Origin: Sialis fuliginosa
Lineage: Eukaryota; Arthropoda; Insecta; Megaloptera; Sialidae
Assembly: GCA_961205875.1 (NCBI GenBank)
Contig: OY540816.1
Coordinates: 17,184,701 to 17,248,700 of the forward strand
DNA: 64,000 nt
Direction: 5' to 3'
Below are positions 48,291 through 60,640 of this stretch, piece after piece. The position numbers were made by a program, and so were the translations under genes. The notes beneath the pieces are model-generated. The model ran no database searches and was not told the DNA's origin. It saw nothing but the letters and a program-made list of their open reading frames with translations. Each line of letters starts with the position of its first letter. The stretch's first letter is position 1.

Positions 48291-49259
48291 CTATAATGTG
48301 TAATGATAAATTAAGTTTTTAAAATTCATTTTTTAATTAAAAAATACATACAATTGTTTCACCAACTGCAGTTTTATTATACTTAAAAAAAAATTATCTT
48401 TTGAAATTAGTTATTAATACATTTCATATTCTCATAATGGACTGACAATTGAGGGGTATAGAATTAAAATTTACTATGATCATTTTTTATAACAATTGAA
48501 ATTTGTATTGCATTTAGTTTTGAAAATTCGAGTTAATACCAAAAATCGCCTTGTCCATCCTCGGCAGATGAACTCCATTTATTTTCAGAAATTATAAATA
48601 ATTATTAGTATTATGTTTTGTTAAAAATATGTCGATATTTTCCCTTCAAATATCAAAGAAATAAAATACATAAATATCTCAAAATAATTTGGGATGGGCA
48701 ATGGCATGTCAAATTTCGATTCTGTACCTGTCAATTGTAAAATTTAAAAAATAAATAAATAAAGACATGCTTATATTGTGCCAAATTAAAAAAAAATGTT
48801 TCAAATAAATAGCAAAACAGGTATTGTTAGAAAGCTTTTTCATACAATTTTTTATTTGAGACACTTCCAAACTTACTTTTTGTTTCATTCACATTTATTG
48901 TCAAGTTTATAAATGCGGTGTTACACCTAATAATATTATTATGTTCTACATTGTTTTTGCTGCAATTACCTTAATTATAAGTGCCATAAATAATTATTAA
49001 TGTTTTTTGTTGTACCAGTCAAATTATAATAAAAATATACAAAATAATAATAAAATATTATGAGGTGTGAAAAACTGAAAATAAATGCAAAGAAATAAAT
49101 TAAGTTTTTTTTTATATCTTCACTTAATTATAATTATTTTATTATTAACTAACTACAATATGTCATTATAAAATAAAACAAATAGTCTATTGAATGATAT
49201 ACAAATATACAAAAAAATTATACGGATAAGTATGTATTGCAGAATGTATGTTTGCAATG
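48291..49259. other. AT-rich stretch, nothing recognised
   Basis: No gene, repeat boundary or RNA gene is seen. Confidence 0.5.
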
Positions 49260-49424
49260 CAGGGCCGGACTTAAGACATTTTGAGGCCTGAGGTGTAAAA
49301 AAACTTTTAGTTCTATTGACAATAATTTTTTATTTAAAAAATTATTAAAACAATACAAAAAAAGGACCCCTTTTAATTCAGGGCCCAAAGCAGTTGCCTA
49401 TATTGTGCCTCAAGTACAGCTCTG
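49260..49424. mobile_element. Decayed hAT-like MITE
   Basis: CAGGGCCGGACTTAAG at the left and, from the right, CAGAGCTGTACTTGAG agree at 12 of 16 positions. Internal GAGGCCTG, GGACCCC and GGGCCC strings are typical of hAT relics. No 8-bp target duplication survives. Confidence 0.55.
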
Positions 49425-50511
49425 GTGGAATTAACTACCAAGGATTTCCATCAAAAAGGCACTGAAATGTTTCAAATTTGCCTTTTGATAAAGTTACCTA
49501 AATATTCTGTTGAGAGATTATAATACCCCCTCCCCCGGCCTCCCTTAAATTCATCTTTGTATATGTGTACGTATTTGGATTCATGCTGTTATCAATATTT
49601 ACATAGTCCAGTTAACAATATAAAATTTGGTGGAAACTTCATATCCAAATTTACCAAAATTTTTAATCGTGTTATACACTTTAATATTAAAAAAATAAAA
49701 CAAATTAGTATTGCAGTGAACCCTACTTTTAAAATGGCAAGTAATTAAATAAATACAATAAAGATGATAATCTTACTTATGCAGCTTTGATATTTACAAA
49801 TAGATTGAGATTCGATACAATTGAATATAAAATTAAATAAATTATTTATATTTTTAAAGAAATCAAATGAATACATACAAGATGGCCCAGCTATCATATA
49901 GGTATACCAGTGCTTTTCAAATATTTTAATGTCACACTCCCCATTAGTCAAAATGGTATGCACTCCCCCCACCCCAGAAAAATTGGATCACAATTTGAAT
50001 TCCCAAAATTGCCTGATCTAATTAGATCCAAATTTGATTCAAATACATCAGATGCAAACAGATCTTGTTGGATCTAAATTGGTTATGATCCTTAATGGAA
50101 ATATTTCAATACTAATCAACTATGAAATTTTAACAGTAGCTAAAAATTCAATGTTAATTAGCGAAAGTCATGCAAATTAAAAGAATAATGAAAAACACTG
50201 AAATACACTTCCTAAAAAATGAATATAAATATGCGCTCATGCATTTCCAATTTGGCAGACTGAAAACAAAAAATACACACTGAATAATTTTATAAATAAA
50301 TAAAAATTAGTAAATCATATATTTTGTAAATTCGATTTTTTAACTTATGTTTGTCGCTTCAATATACCACTGTTTGAATCATATTAAATCATTTACAATA
50401 AAGATAAATAGCTTGAGACCTAGATCTATTTTAATTTTAAAGCGTTACTAACCAAACCACATGATAGTAAAACAAACAAACATTTTCATATTGATAACAT
50501 TTCCTAATTTA
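49425..50511. other. AT-rich stretch downstream of the CEP350-like gene
   Basis: It includes the likely 3' UTR end of the minus-strand gene near 50480-50511. A hAT-like start (CAGTGCTTTTCAAATATTTT) lies at about 49908, and a GATC-rich stretch at about 49986-50092. No other gene is visible. Confidence 0.45.
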
Positions 50512-50513
50512 TT
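50508..50513 (-). terminator. Possible poly(A) signal overlapping the stop codon
   Basis: On the minus strand the gene ends TCG TAA TAAATTAGG, so AATAAA begins inside the TAA stop (50514-50512). If used, it would give an extremely short 3' UTR. A weaker ATTAAA lies at about 50430-50435. Confidence 0.35.
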
Positions 50514-53500
50514 ACGATGTAAATGGATTTGCAGTATGTTTAAAACTGTGCTGCTTCCTTAGACGTGCTTCAGTCACATCTTTAACACAAGCAGCTACTA
50601 AATCAGTAGTGATCGCTTGGACCATAGAATCCTTGACAGCCTGTTCAACGATTCTTAAATCTACCCAACTTCTTTCTTCTTGCTTTGCTTCTTCAGCTAA
50701 AATAATATCTACAGGATCTCGTCTCCTGGCTGACCACATCTCCAAGGATGCTGAAACAACTCTAAGTCTAGCTTCAGTCTGAGAGTTTGTTTCTTTATTT
50801 GGTTTTACAGTCTCGTCTTTGTTTTCATCAATTCCAAGAAGTTTCTTTACTTTGCTGTCGATTATTGAAACAACAGATGGGATATTATCAGGTTCAAGTG
50901 TTTGTGGGGTAGGTTTTGGTGTGAATGTTGTTCCTAGTTTAGACCAGAATGCATCTAAAGTGTCTGTGGATTTTGTTTCTTCTTGTGTAGAAAGATATCC
51001 TGTATAAAATAAAAACCATGTTAGAATCACAAAAATGACGAAGTTACAAAAATTTTAGTAGAAGCAAGTTGAGTGGCCGAATCCAACCCTGTTGTATTTG
51101 GGGGAATTCCAGGGCCAATTCCTTATAAAAATAATTTATCTTACCCATTTCTTCTAAGAAACTTTCAACTAAATCACGAATCATCTCTGCATTTGTATCC
51201 TTCTCTTCTGCATCATCTTGACTTTGATCTAAACTTTTGCGATTAATCAAGTTCTCGACACTTGCTTGTACAGTTTTACTAATCCACGACACATCCCCTA
51301 TTTTACTATTTTCTTGCTGTTTTCTGTCTAATGTTGATTTAAGCAGTACAGCTCTCGTAGTTTGAGTTGCGTTTGTTGTTAAAACACTATTATCAGTTGA
51401 TGAAGAAAATGGTTTGGCTACTGGAAATTTGTTTGTAATAATAGGCAATTGGTTGTCTATATTTGTCGGTGGTGAACTAATTACTACAGGTGACGGCGGA
51501 GGTGGGGTGTTTTCATTTGAACTGGATACTGGAGGTGTGTAAGGAGGAGGGGGTTTATTCGGAATTTCTCTTACAAATAAATATGGAGATGGAATTAATG
51601 ATAAATCTGCTGTTTTAGAAAATCCTTGTTGTTGCTGTTCTAATTCAATTCTCTTTATCTAAAAATCAATTAAAAAATCAATCAGTTCAAAAATATCAAT
51701 TATTTAAAAATAAATATTACCTCTTTTTCAACTTCAAGTTGTTTTTTAAATAATGCTTCTGCTTCAGCTTCAGCTACACTAACAATATTCTGTAAATAAT
51801 TAAACTGCTGTTAATAATGAAATGTTTAATATTTATGTAATTTTTTATTTTGGTAACAAACCTTATTTATTGAAGAAATAGGCAAACTTTTATTTAACGC
51901 ATCTGAAATAAAAAAACATATACAATTTAGAAAGCAATTAAAATGAACTAATAATAATTATAAATACCTGTTGGTGAATTAAATTCCGATGACTCATTAA
52001 CATCGTAAATTGTTACCCAAAGTTCTTGCATTCTTGGACTTTTGCGTACTACTTTTGATAAAATATCAGAAACCCTTTGTCGTACATCAACAGAGTCATT
52101 ATCAGCCGTGGACTTTTTCATAGAATCTTTACTTGATGAATCGCTTGAAGATTCATTCTTTGTTTCAACATCAAGATTTATTGAATCAAATGAATCCTGA
52201 GAATTCTTTTCAGTTGAACTGCACTGTTCTTCAATTATTGAAGAGCTGTCTGAACTATTTTCAATTTTTTCTTCATTTTGAATTACTTCCGAGTCTTTCA
52301 ATACAATATTATCTTCTTTACAATCCAATTCTTTGTTGGCATCATTTTTTAAATCTTTATTAACTTCTGTTTGATTTTCTATTTCGGTTTGATAACTACT
52401 TTGTTCAATTATGACTTTTCTTTTAGGAGGTATATTTTCTTTATCTTCAGGCTCATCATCTACTTTAAAATCATGAAGGGGATCCATTTTTTCTTTCATT
52501 TCATCCGAGTGCGTTTCCGTATCATCTTGCTTTTCTACTTCATCATCAAATTCAAGCTCTTCTTCTATGTCAACTGTTTCATTTTTTTCTAAATCATTAT
52601 GTATAGTTGGTGTTTCATTATCTGTCTGAAATTCACTTTTACTGCTTTCAGTATTATCTAAATCAATTAGTAAATTATTTTCGGAAGTACTAAGTTCTTT
52701 AATGCTTATTTCTGATGATTCTTGAATATCATCTTTTGAAACCTCTTCTGAAACATTATTGCCTAAAAATGTTAATTCTTCTGGTGCAAATGTAATATTT
52801 TCAAGCAATGTTTCATTTTGAATTAAATTTAATGGCAATGGAAAAGACTGATTAAAAATCACATCATTTTTATTTTCCTTTTTAATAATTTCTTCTGAAG
52901 AGTTTTTACTTTCACTAGTTGATCTTTGTAATGACACTTCACTTAAAACCTCTTGATTATCATGACCGTTTTCTTTTTCAGATACGGATGAAAAATCATC
53001 AGTAAAAATATCTATATCTTCAATTACATTAACGTTTTCGAAAATTATTGATTTCTCTTCATTTACTTCATGTAATGAATTATGTTCATTTTCTGATTCT
53101 ATTAATTTTTCTTCATTTACACTGATAGATTTTGGAAGTGAAAAATTATTTTCCACAATAGATGATACAGAGTTTGATTTATCTTCAATTATACTAGAAA
53201 CATTTTCTGAATTTTCTATAGTAATAATATTATCTGATTTATCTTCAGTTATATCTATATCTTTTAAAGTGTCATTTGTTTCTATTGTCGAAATATCATC
53301 ATCAGTTTTTGAATTTATATCTTCACCAATTGAATTTAATATTTCACTTTTTTTCTCTTCTGTTTTTTGATCTTCAGATACTACCTCATGATTTTTGGAT
53401 TCACCACTAACATATATTTTTTCCTAAAATAAAATAGTCACATTTAATTTTAAAATTGCAAAAAAAATTATAAAATTTTATAACAGTATCTAAATATATT

Positions 53501-56500
53501 TTACCTTTGACACCGAACTATCATTTTTTACTTCTTCACTTATGGATTCTTTTTCCTTTATTATATTTTCTAAATTTTTACTAACATATGAGCTTTCTAA
53601 ATTTTCTGATTTACATTCAGAAGAATTTAAAAAATCACTTGTCTGATCGCATGTACTATCTAGAACTGATACGTCAGCAGAAACAGTAGTATTAGATTTT
53701 TGTAACAAGGTCCTTTTAATCAATTTATAAAACTTTTCAAGATCAACTTTACTAAGGTTATATGTTATTTCTTCATTGAATTTCATAGTTTTTTTCCTTG
53801 TCATTGCAGCCCAAAGTTTTTTTAAATGTGTACCCTTGGAAAGAAAATCAGTGTTAAAATTAGATATATATATATATTTTTTAAATTTTCACTCAAGATC
53901 TTTTGATTTATCTATACTACAACTATAACTACCTTTATTTGTACATCAGTTGTCTTAGCTTTGGTAATTAATGCCAATAACTCTGCTTCAGCTTCTAAAG
54001 CACCCACTCGTTTTTCTTCTTCAGACAACTGTCTATGCCATTTCAGTAATTCTTCTACTTTCTGTCGCCTTTCACCCAATTCTTTTTCTCTATTCGCCAA
54101 CATCCTAATTATAATAACATAGTTAATGTCTTTTTTAACTGTTGTAAAAAAATTAACTCACTTCGTCCATTCTTCTGGAGGTCCTGCAAATGCCTTTCTT
54201 GGTTTATATTGTTTCAAATCTGTAATAGTACTATCCCCGGATCCTTCGGTAGATAAATATAAGGCAGACTGTTCATCAACTGCATTAGTTTGATTTAACT
54301 GATAATCAGTATCCATTGTTTTCGAAACGTTGGTTTTATTCGGAGACTTAGTAATGTCTCCGTCGATCGTATCTCGTTTCCTTGCTCGTAAAGCTTTGAC
54401 TGGCCCACGTGGAGTGCGAGATGAGTCTCTGCTTAGCCTAAGTCTAGGTTGACAAGATGTTGTTAGATGTCCTTTAATTAGTTGCCGTTGGTGTGACAGA
54501 AGCAACACTTTTCTTTCTTCACAAGATGCTTTGTGCATTGCTTTAAGTCTAAAAATGAATATATATCAAACTTTATACATAAAAAAATGCATTCTTACAA
54601 AATTAAGAACTTTACCTTTTCATTTCATGTTTCTCTTGTTGCAATTTTAAAAGCAGACCCCTTTGTTTTTTCTTAACGGCTGATGCTTCATTTATTTGAC
54701 CATTACTTTTCAGTTGTCTGAAAAAATAAAATTATATTTTAAAAGTTTAAAATAAATTTTTTTTAAACATACTTTTTTGTAACTTCAAGCCACGCAAGTT
54801 CTCCTTTTGTTCGGTCTTCTAGTGATTTCTCACGCATTTTAAGTAATGTTTCAAAATGTTGTAACTGTGTTTCTTCAGCACGTATCTGTTGTTCTATCAC
54901 TTCAGCCGAAAAGTACTGCATTTTTAACGGTGCACATAATTTTGACAGATCTGGAATAATTAACAATGACATTAATCAAGATCTCTGACATTTTTAGAAT
55001 TTTTACCTTTTAAAGTATTTGCATTGGTAGGACAAGCAGCCCAATCATTATATTTATCATTGTTTTTCCTACTTGCATAAGATCTAACAGAAATTTGTAA
55101 CTCTATATCGGTAGTTGACATTTTATCACTTTCCGTACGATTACTTGATTTCACTTTACTAATGTTGTCGTTATCTGTAGAAAAATCTAATTCACTTTCA
55201 ATTTCAAACCCACTTCCTGTTAATGTTTTATCAGATTCAAAACTAGAAAATTCTTTTATTCCGGATAATTGTGACAGTTCAAGTTCATTATTTGCTGGAA
55301 AAACTTCCCCAGAAGTAATTTCTGTGAACTCTACTGAATAACTGTTTGATTTGTCTGATTTTGGAGATGTTTGTGTGACTTTATTTGATAGATGTGTTTC
55401 AGTCGAATGTTTATTTAAAAATCCCTAAAAAATAATAACTTATTAAAAATATTTAAAAATAATAATTAAAAGCAATAAATAACATGTAAATACATTTTTT
55501 TTCATAGATAGGTACATAAAAAAATCAATCTTTATAACAAACTTACATCAACAAAATGTAGTTGCGCTTGAAATTTCAAACAGATTTCATTTGGTTTATG
55601 CTGAAAAACAAATTATAAACAACTATAATATAATAATGTAGGTAGGCTTATAACATTATTAGGTAAATGTAATATTACAGCATAAATTAATACTTATTTT
55701 AAACAATTAAATTTTTAATTAAGTAACATTTAAATCTGTGATACATCAATTACATAAATACAGGTTGCAGCATAAGTTCTTTTATACTTATTTGTAATAT
55801 AACTTCTGAACAAAATGTAGTAAATAAATAACCTGAGTTAATTTTTGCACATATTGTAAAAAAATTCAATTGATGAACTCTTGTTCCCAACTTAAATTTT
55901 TTATTTATTACATTTTGTTCAGAAGTTATAAAAAAAGTAACTTGCTAAGGGACTTTTGCTGCATTTGTGTATAAATATAAACTTACTTCAATGTCTGCAT
56001 TAAATTTATCATTTAAACTCTGCCTCACAGTAATATTAGGATGTACTTTCGATGATAAAACTACACTTTTCTCATTTTTATCAGTTGTATCTAATTTATC
56101 AATGGCTTTCTTCAATGAATCACTCAATGCTAAAGTATCTTTCGGTTTTACTAACAAATTATTGCTTTTGATAGAACATAGTTCTGAAGACTGACTTTCA
56201 ATTTCATGAATACTATTTTTTGGACTAGATTCTGGAGACAAGTTTTTATGTTTTTTGGATATTATTTCATCAATTTCTTGCAACAATTGAATCTTATCAT
56301 TTTTCCAATCCGCAGAACAACTATTTGAATATTTTCTGGTATTTCCCATATTACTTGGGCTCTTTGAGTATTTTTTAATGAATTCTTCATTGATTTCTTC
56401 TAGAATTGGACTTCTCGATATATTTTTAGAAATTGATTTACTTAAAACATTATTATCTACATTTCTCACACTGTTTTCTTCTGAATTATTTATCCTATCT

Positions 56501-59193
56501 GATAAACTTAATATCATACTAGAAACATCTTTACTCGTACTGTTACTGTTTGCGCTTGATGGACATACGCTTCCAAATTCTTTATAACCGATATCAATTT
56601 TTGAATTTATTTGACTAGCATCCTTGGCATTGGCTTTATTCTTATCATTAACAACATTTTCTTTTACTTTATTTATTTGTTTATGTTTTAATTCTACAGA
56701 TTTTTTCGACGATGAATTTGATTCTGAGGAATCAATCGTTGAATCATGACTTCTAGTCGTAATGAATTTGAACCTTTTATCTTTCGGAAAATTCGATTTC
56801 GATTTTTCGGATTCGTTTGTTATAAGTGTTGCAATACTATCAGTATTCGTATTAGTATTTTTCGAGAAATCAAATTTATCTGAATATTCGTTCGTCGTGT
56901 TAATATCGGAATTAGAATACTTAATATCATTTTTTTGTTCGATATCATTTTTGTATGAACAAACAGAACTAGTATCTGAAACTAAACCTTTTAAATCTAA
57001 TTTCAAATCCTCTACAACAGGAGTGAATATATTTTTCTCTGAGTTTTCATGAAAACTAATAGGTGAAAAATATATATCTCTTGAGAGAGTTGATATATCA
57101 TTATCACTCTCATCAATAGATTTTATTTGTTTTTCTGTTTGAAGCATACATTTATCTTTAAAATTTTGCAAATCGAATTTAGCTGCACCGTGCATAGTTT
57201 GGTCATTATCAAAGCAATATTTATTTTGTAATCCACCAGTAATGTTATTGATTGAAGTGTTGTAATTTGAATTGAAGTTACCTGAAACAAAATATAAGTG
57301 AAGAAACTATTGGCACTATAAATCAATCTTTAAAAAAAACAATTATAAATGTACACATTTTAACATATTAAGGTTTACTTTCCAATATAATATCCATTCA
57401 TGCTGTATAATACTACAGTGATTCTCAAACATGCTGTTGTGATTTTTTTAAATTTATAATTCTCTATGCAAAAAATAGTGTGCTAAATTTAGAGATCTTA
57501 AATTTAAAAATCTATAAAAAGGTAAACAAAATTTTAATTACGTAAGGGTAATATCAATTTTTTTTAAATTACAGTGTATCTACCTGAGACAGTTTGAGAA
57601 CCACTACTCTTGTAGGCTAAAAAACTGAGATTAATGATAATTTTTCTACTTGAAAATTTTCACATTTTATGTTTTTGGAAATAATTAAAAGTTGATAAGT
57701 TTTTGTAATAACTCATGCAAGATTTTACCTTCATTTTGAAACTCGATGACAGGTGAAACTTTCTCTATACTGCTTCTTCCAGAATTGACTTCAGGAGTAC
57801 CATAAATAGCAATATTCAATTTACGTTTCACTGCGTTTATAAAATTATATGGGTAATGCAGTTCTTTTGAAGGCTCTAACCAATATGGAACATTATCTTC
57901 AGTTTTTGGATTAGGTTTTAATTCTAATAAAGCCGAAAACTGATCAGGTTTTACTACTTCTGTATTTTTTTCAATGTGTACAGGGCTTTTAATGACTTGG
58001 TTAGTTGATTCAATAGAATAATCTAACATTGAAACATCAGCCTGTTTTTCATCTTTTTCATTTAAAACTACACTTGAATTTGTGATATTTTGTTCACAGT
58101 TTTCATCAACTGCATTTAAATAATCTTTTGGTGATTTATTTTCATTTTGTACTAAATTACTTGAAACCTGAACTGGATTTTCAATAATATTTACATCGAA
58201 AACTTCATTTGCACTAACATTATCACTAATTTTATCAACAATTTCATTTGTCTGATTATTTTGCTGCAAATTTTCTTTATTTGATTTTATATCTTCTAAT
58301 GAGTTCTCTTCAGGTAGATTAGATTTCTTTTTTCGTTTCTTATTTTTCTCTAATAACAATTTTATTGTTTTTTCTTGAAGTTCTTTGAGTTTTCGTTTCT
58401 TTTCTTCTTGTGAACATTTTTTAAACCGTATTTCTTCTTGCAACTTATTTTGACGTTGTTGTTTTTGTTTTTTAATATATTCTCTTGCTTCTTTAGGATC
58501 ATAATGTCTAATTTTCTTAGGCGTTTCTACTTTTTGTGATTCTGTATTTATTTGTTTACGTTTCAAATTTGATTTTGTTTTTGTAGTTGTTTCTTTAGAT
58601 TTTGCATGTATTTCTTTAGTGTCTAATGAATTAGAACCTTCAATAAAATCATCCACTGTAGTATTCAAATTACGCTCGAATTCTGATGGTATTTTTTGAT
58701 CCATTTCATGATATTGGACGTCTTCTGTTTTTGTATGTTTTGCAGCAGATATTATAGCTTTCAATTCATCCTCTAGTTTTTGTATATCATTCTTAATTAT
58801 AGATGTTTTATTTGACTCAGTTCTATTACTTTGTTCATTTTTAATAATTTTAAGGTTACTTTCACTTTTGACTGAACCAGTAAGATTATCCAAGCTTTTT
58901 GATGTGTTGGGAAATCTCTTAGTACTTTTTGTTGACTCGGGTGTAATAGTCCTTCTTGATGTAATGTTAATTGACTCGGCTGTTATTTTATTTGAATCTT
59001 TAATATTATTTCTAATGAGGTTAGGTTTAGTGTTTTGTTTAAATGCATTCATTGATTTTTCTCTTTTATATGGTTTGGCAATTGAATCGGCGGTAATTTT
59101 ACTCACATCTTTAATATTTGTGAACACAATTTTTCTCTGTAAGTGTAAATTCTTTTCCGATATACTTTTCGTAGGTGAAATTTGACCAGACAT
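50512..59193 (-). CDS. CEP350: CEP350-like centrosome-associated protein (14 coding exons, 2322 aa)
   Basis: Exons, 5' to 3': 59193-57729, 57281-55987, 55600-55547, 55424-55007, 54950-54773, 54717-54616, 54548-54162, 54104-53933, 53834-53505, 53423-51968, 51902-51862, 51789-51721, 51658-51145, 50999-50512. All 13 introns are GT-AG and the phases join without a stop. Homology to CEP350 rests on four islands in the right order: RHYDPKEAREYIKKQ starting a coiled coil (residues about 229-292); a mid coiled-coil block with KKQRGLLLKLQQEKHEMKR (about 1078-1357); REIPNKPPPPY (2019-2029); and RRRDPVDIILAEE near the C-terminus (2252). The family acts at centrosomes and centriolar satellites, anchoring and stabilising microtubules. 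Residues 1468-1952 are a Glu/Asp/Ser-rich, probably disordered exon. I find no CAP-Gly domain, which human CEP350 has. The human protein is longer, about 3100 residues. The start is the ATG in good context (A at -3). An out-of-frame ATG lies 10 nt upstream. Confidence 0.9.
55799..55929. repeat. Inverted repeat in CEP350 intron 2
   Basis: ATAACTTCTGAACAAAATGT starts at 55799 and its complement ends at 55929. The arms are 30 bp with one difference, and the spacer is 71 nt. Weaker similarity extends outward, so this is probably a small MITE lying in the 386-bp intron between exons 2 and 3. Confidence 0.7.
57416..57606. mobile_element. hAT-like MITE in CEP350 intron 1
   Basis: CAGTGATTCTCAAACATGCT at the left and, from the right, TAGTGGTTCTCAAACTG give a terminal inverted repeat. 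The 191-bp element occupies much of the 447-bp intron between exons 1 and 2. No clear 8-bp target duplication remains. It is related to the end at 40250. Confidence 0.6.
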
Positions 59194-59909
59194 ACTTAGA
59201 CATGAATTCAAATTACAACACTTTAAAACTTGCTTATTCTTAATAAAACTAATTAATTATAATTGGTGTTAAATTTCATAATCGCACGATTCATCGGCTA
59301 TTTTTAAAATTGTTTGACGTCTTAACGCCATAATACAACAATAACCAGCTGTTCGTTAAAACACAAAAATCCCTATATTGGAAATACATATGTATTAATT
59401 AAAATTATCTATACTAAATTATTGGTAAATGAATATAATATTTTTGTATATTTACTTCTAAAAATGTATTTTTTTAGATCGATATTAATTAAATATTAAG
59501 AATGAAATCATTTTGCTCATTAATATTTCCTGAAGAGAAAATGTAAAACAGGGCTTGAAGAAATCGATTTAAATATTTTAAATAAATACTTATTGGTTTA
59601 TTTCTTTACTTTGAAATATTGATAGTAACGATAATTCAAACTATTTATTTAATTCTTAAACATTATTTATCAATACACCGAAAGAAAGGAAAACATATTT
59701 AATAATATTTAAAAAAATGTACATACACCACATTCTTAACAAAATATCCATCCCTGTATAATCAGTAACGCCAACATGAAGAAACATACGATGTTTTGAC
59801 ACTACGACGTTGTTTAAGTATCCATGACGTTTTAACCTGTATTGTGTTTTATTCTAGAAGATCATCATCATCATAAGGTTTTTATTAAGATTTTACGAAC
59901 TCTATAAAC
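59194..59909. promoter_or_regulatory. Shared intergenic region of divergent CEP350 and BUD31 genes
   Basis: 716 bp separate the two start codons, so both promoters and 5' UTRs (and any non-coding first exons) must lie here or overlap. TTTGACGTCTTAACG (about 59313) and CATGACGTTTTAACC (about 59824) are similar GACG-containing strings near each gene, possible CRE-like sites. I see no TATA box at a convincing position. Compositionally it is AT-rich and not a CpG island. Confidence 0.6.
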
Positions 59910-60543
59910 ATGCCTAAAGTCAGAAGAAGTAGAAAAAAACCTCCAGAAGGTTGGGAACTGATAGAACCTACCTTGGAAGAATTAGAACAGAAAATGCGCG
60001 AAGGTAATTTTAGAAATGCTTGTATATTTAGAAACTGTATTTGTATATAATAATAATATTTAAATTTTTAGCTGAAACTGAATCACATGAAGGCAAACGA
60101 ATCAATGAAGCACTATGGCCAGTATTTAAAATTCATCATCAGAAGTCACGATACATTTACGATTTATTTTACAGGAGGAAAGCAATTAGTAGAGAACTAT
60201 ATGAATATTGCTTATCTGAAAACATTGCTGATAAAAATTTAATTGCTAAATGGAAAAAAAGTGGATATGAAAATTTATGCTGTCTGCGTTGTATACAAAC
60301 TCGAGATACTAACTTCGGAACAAACTGTATATGTCGTGTTCCTAAAAGTAAATTAGAGGAGGCAAGTATAACAATATTATTATAGATAAAACTAACATAT
60401 GAAAATTATTTACTGTAACTATTAAATAAGTACAATGTCTTGATAGCTATTTTAGTAATTATTTCACAAAAATGACAATATTTTTATTTCAGGGTCGTAT
60501 TGTTGAGTGTGTTCACTGTGGATGTCGAGGATGTTCTGGTTAA
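59910..60543 (+). CDS. BUD31: BUD31 (G10) pre-mRNA splicing protein, 144 aa
   Basis: Exons are 59910-60003, 60072-60361 and 60493-60543 (including TAA). The protein starts [20 protein letters not shown] and ends with the cysteine-rich block [11 protein letters not shown] after [20 protein letters not shown]. Those cysteines form the zinc-binding part of the family. The length equals the usual 144 residues. BUD31 is a nuclear, near-universally conserved component of the activated spliceosome. Intron 1 (68 bp) is GT-AG. Intron 2 (131 bp) starts GCAAGT and ends CAG; only this GC donor keeps the frame into [10 protein letters not shown]. Using the nearby GTATAAC instead would give an early stop. 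The gene lies head to head with the CEP350-like gene. The minor basic N-terminus RRSRKKPP is typical. Confidence 0.98.
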
Positions 60544-60634
60544 AATTATTGTATTAACTGATAATGAAAAGTATGTGAGGACTTTGTTAATAATTAAGTG
60601 ATATTTGACTTATTTGTACACATATGTATAAGTA

Positions 60635-60640
60635 AATAAA
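60635..60640 (+). terminator. BUD31 poly(A) signal
   Basis: AATAAA lies 92 bases after the BUD31 stop codon, in AT-rich sequence suitable for cleavage some 15-25 bases further on. Confidence 0.65.

Noticed and set aside
52371..52592. Plus-strand frames across the CEP350 exons (also 56378-56587, 56762-57052 and 58868-59185)
   Set aside because: They are antisense shadows of long Glu/Asp/Ser-rich exons. The minus frame is continuous across splice sites.
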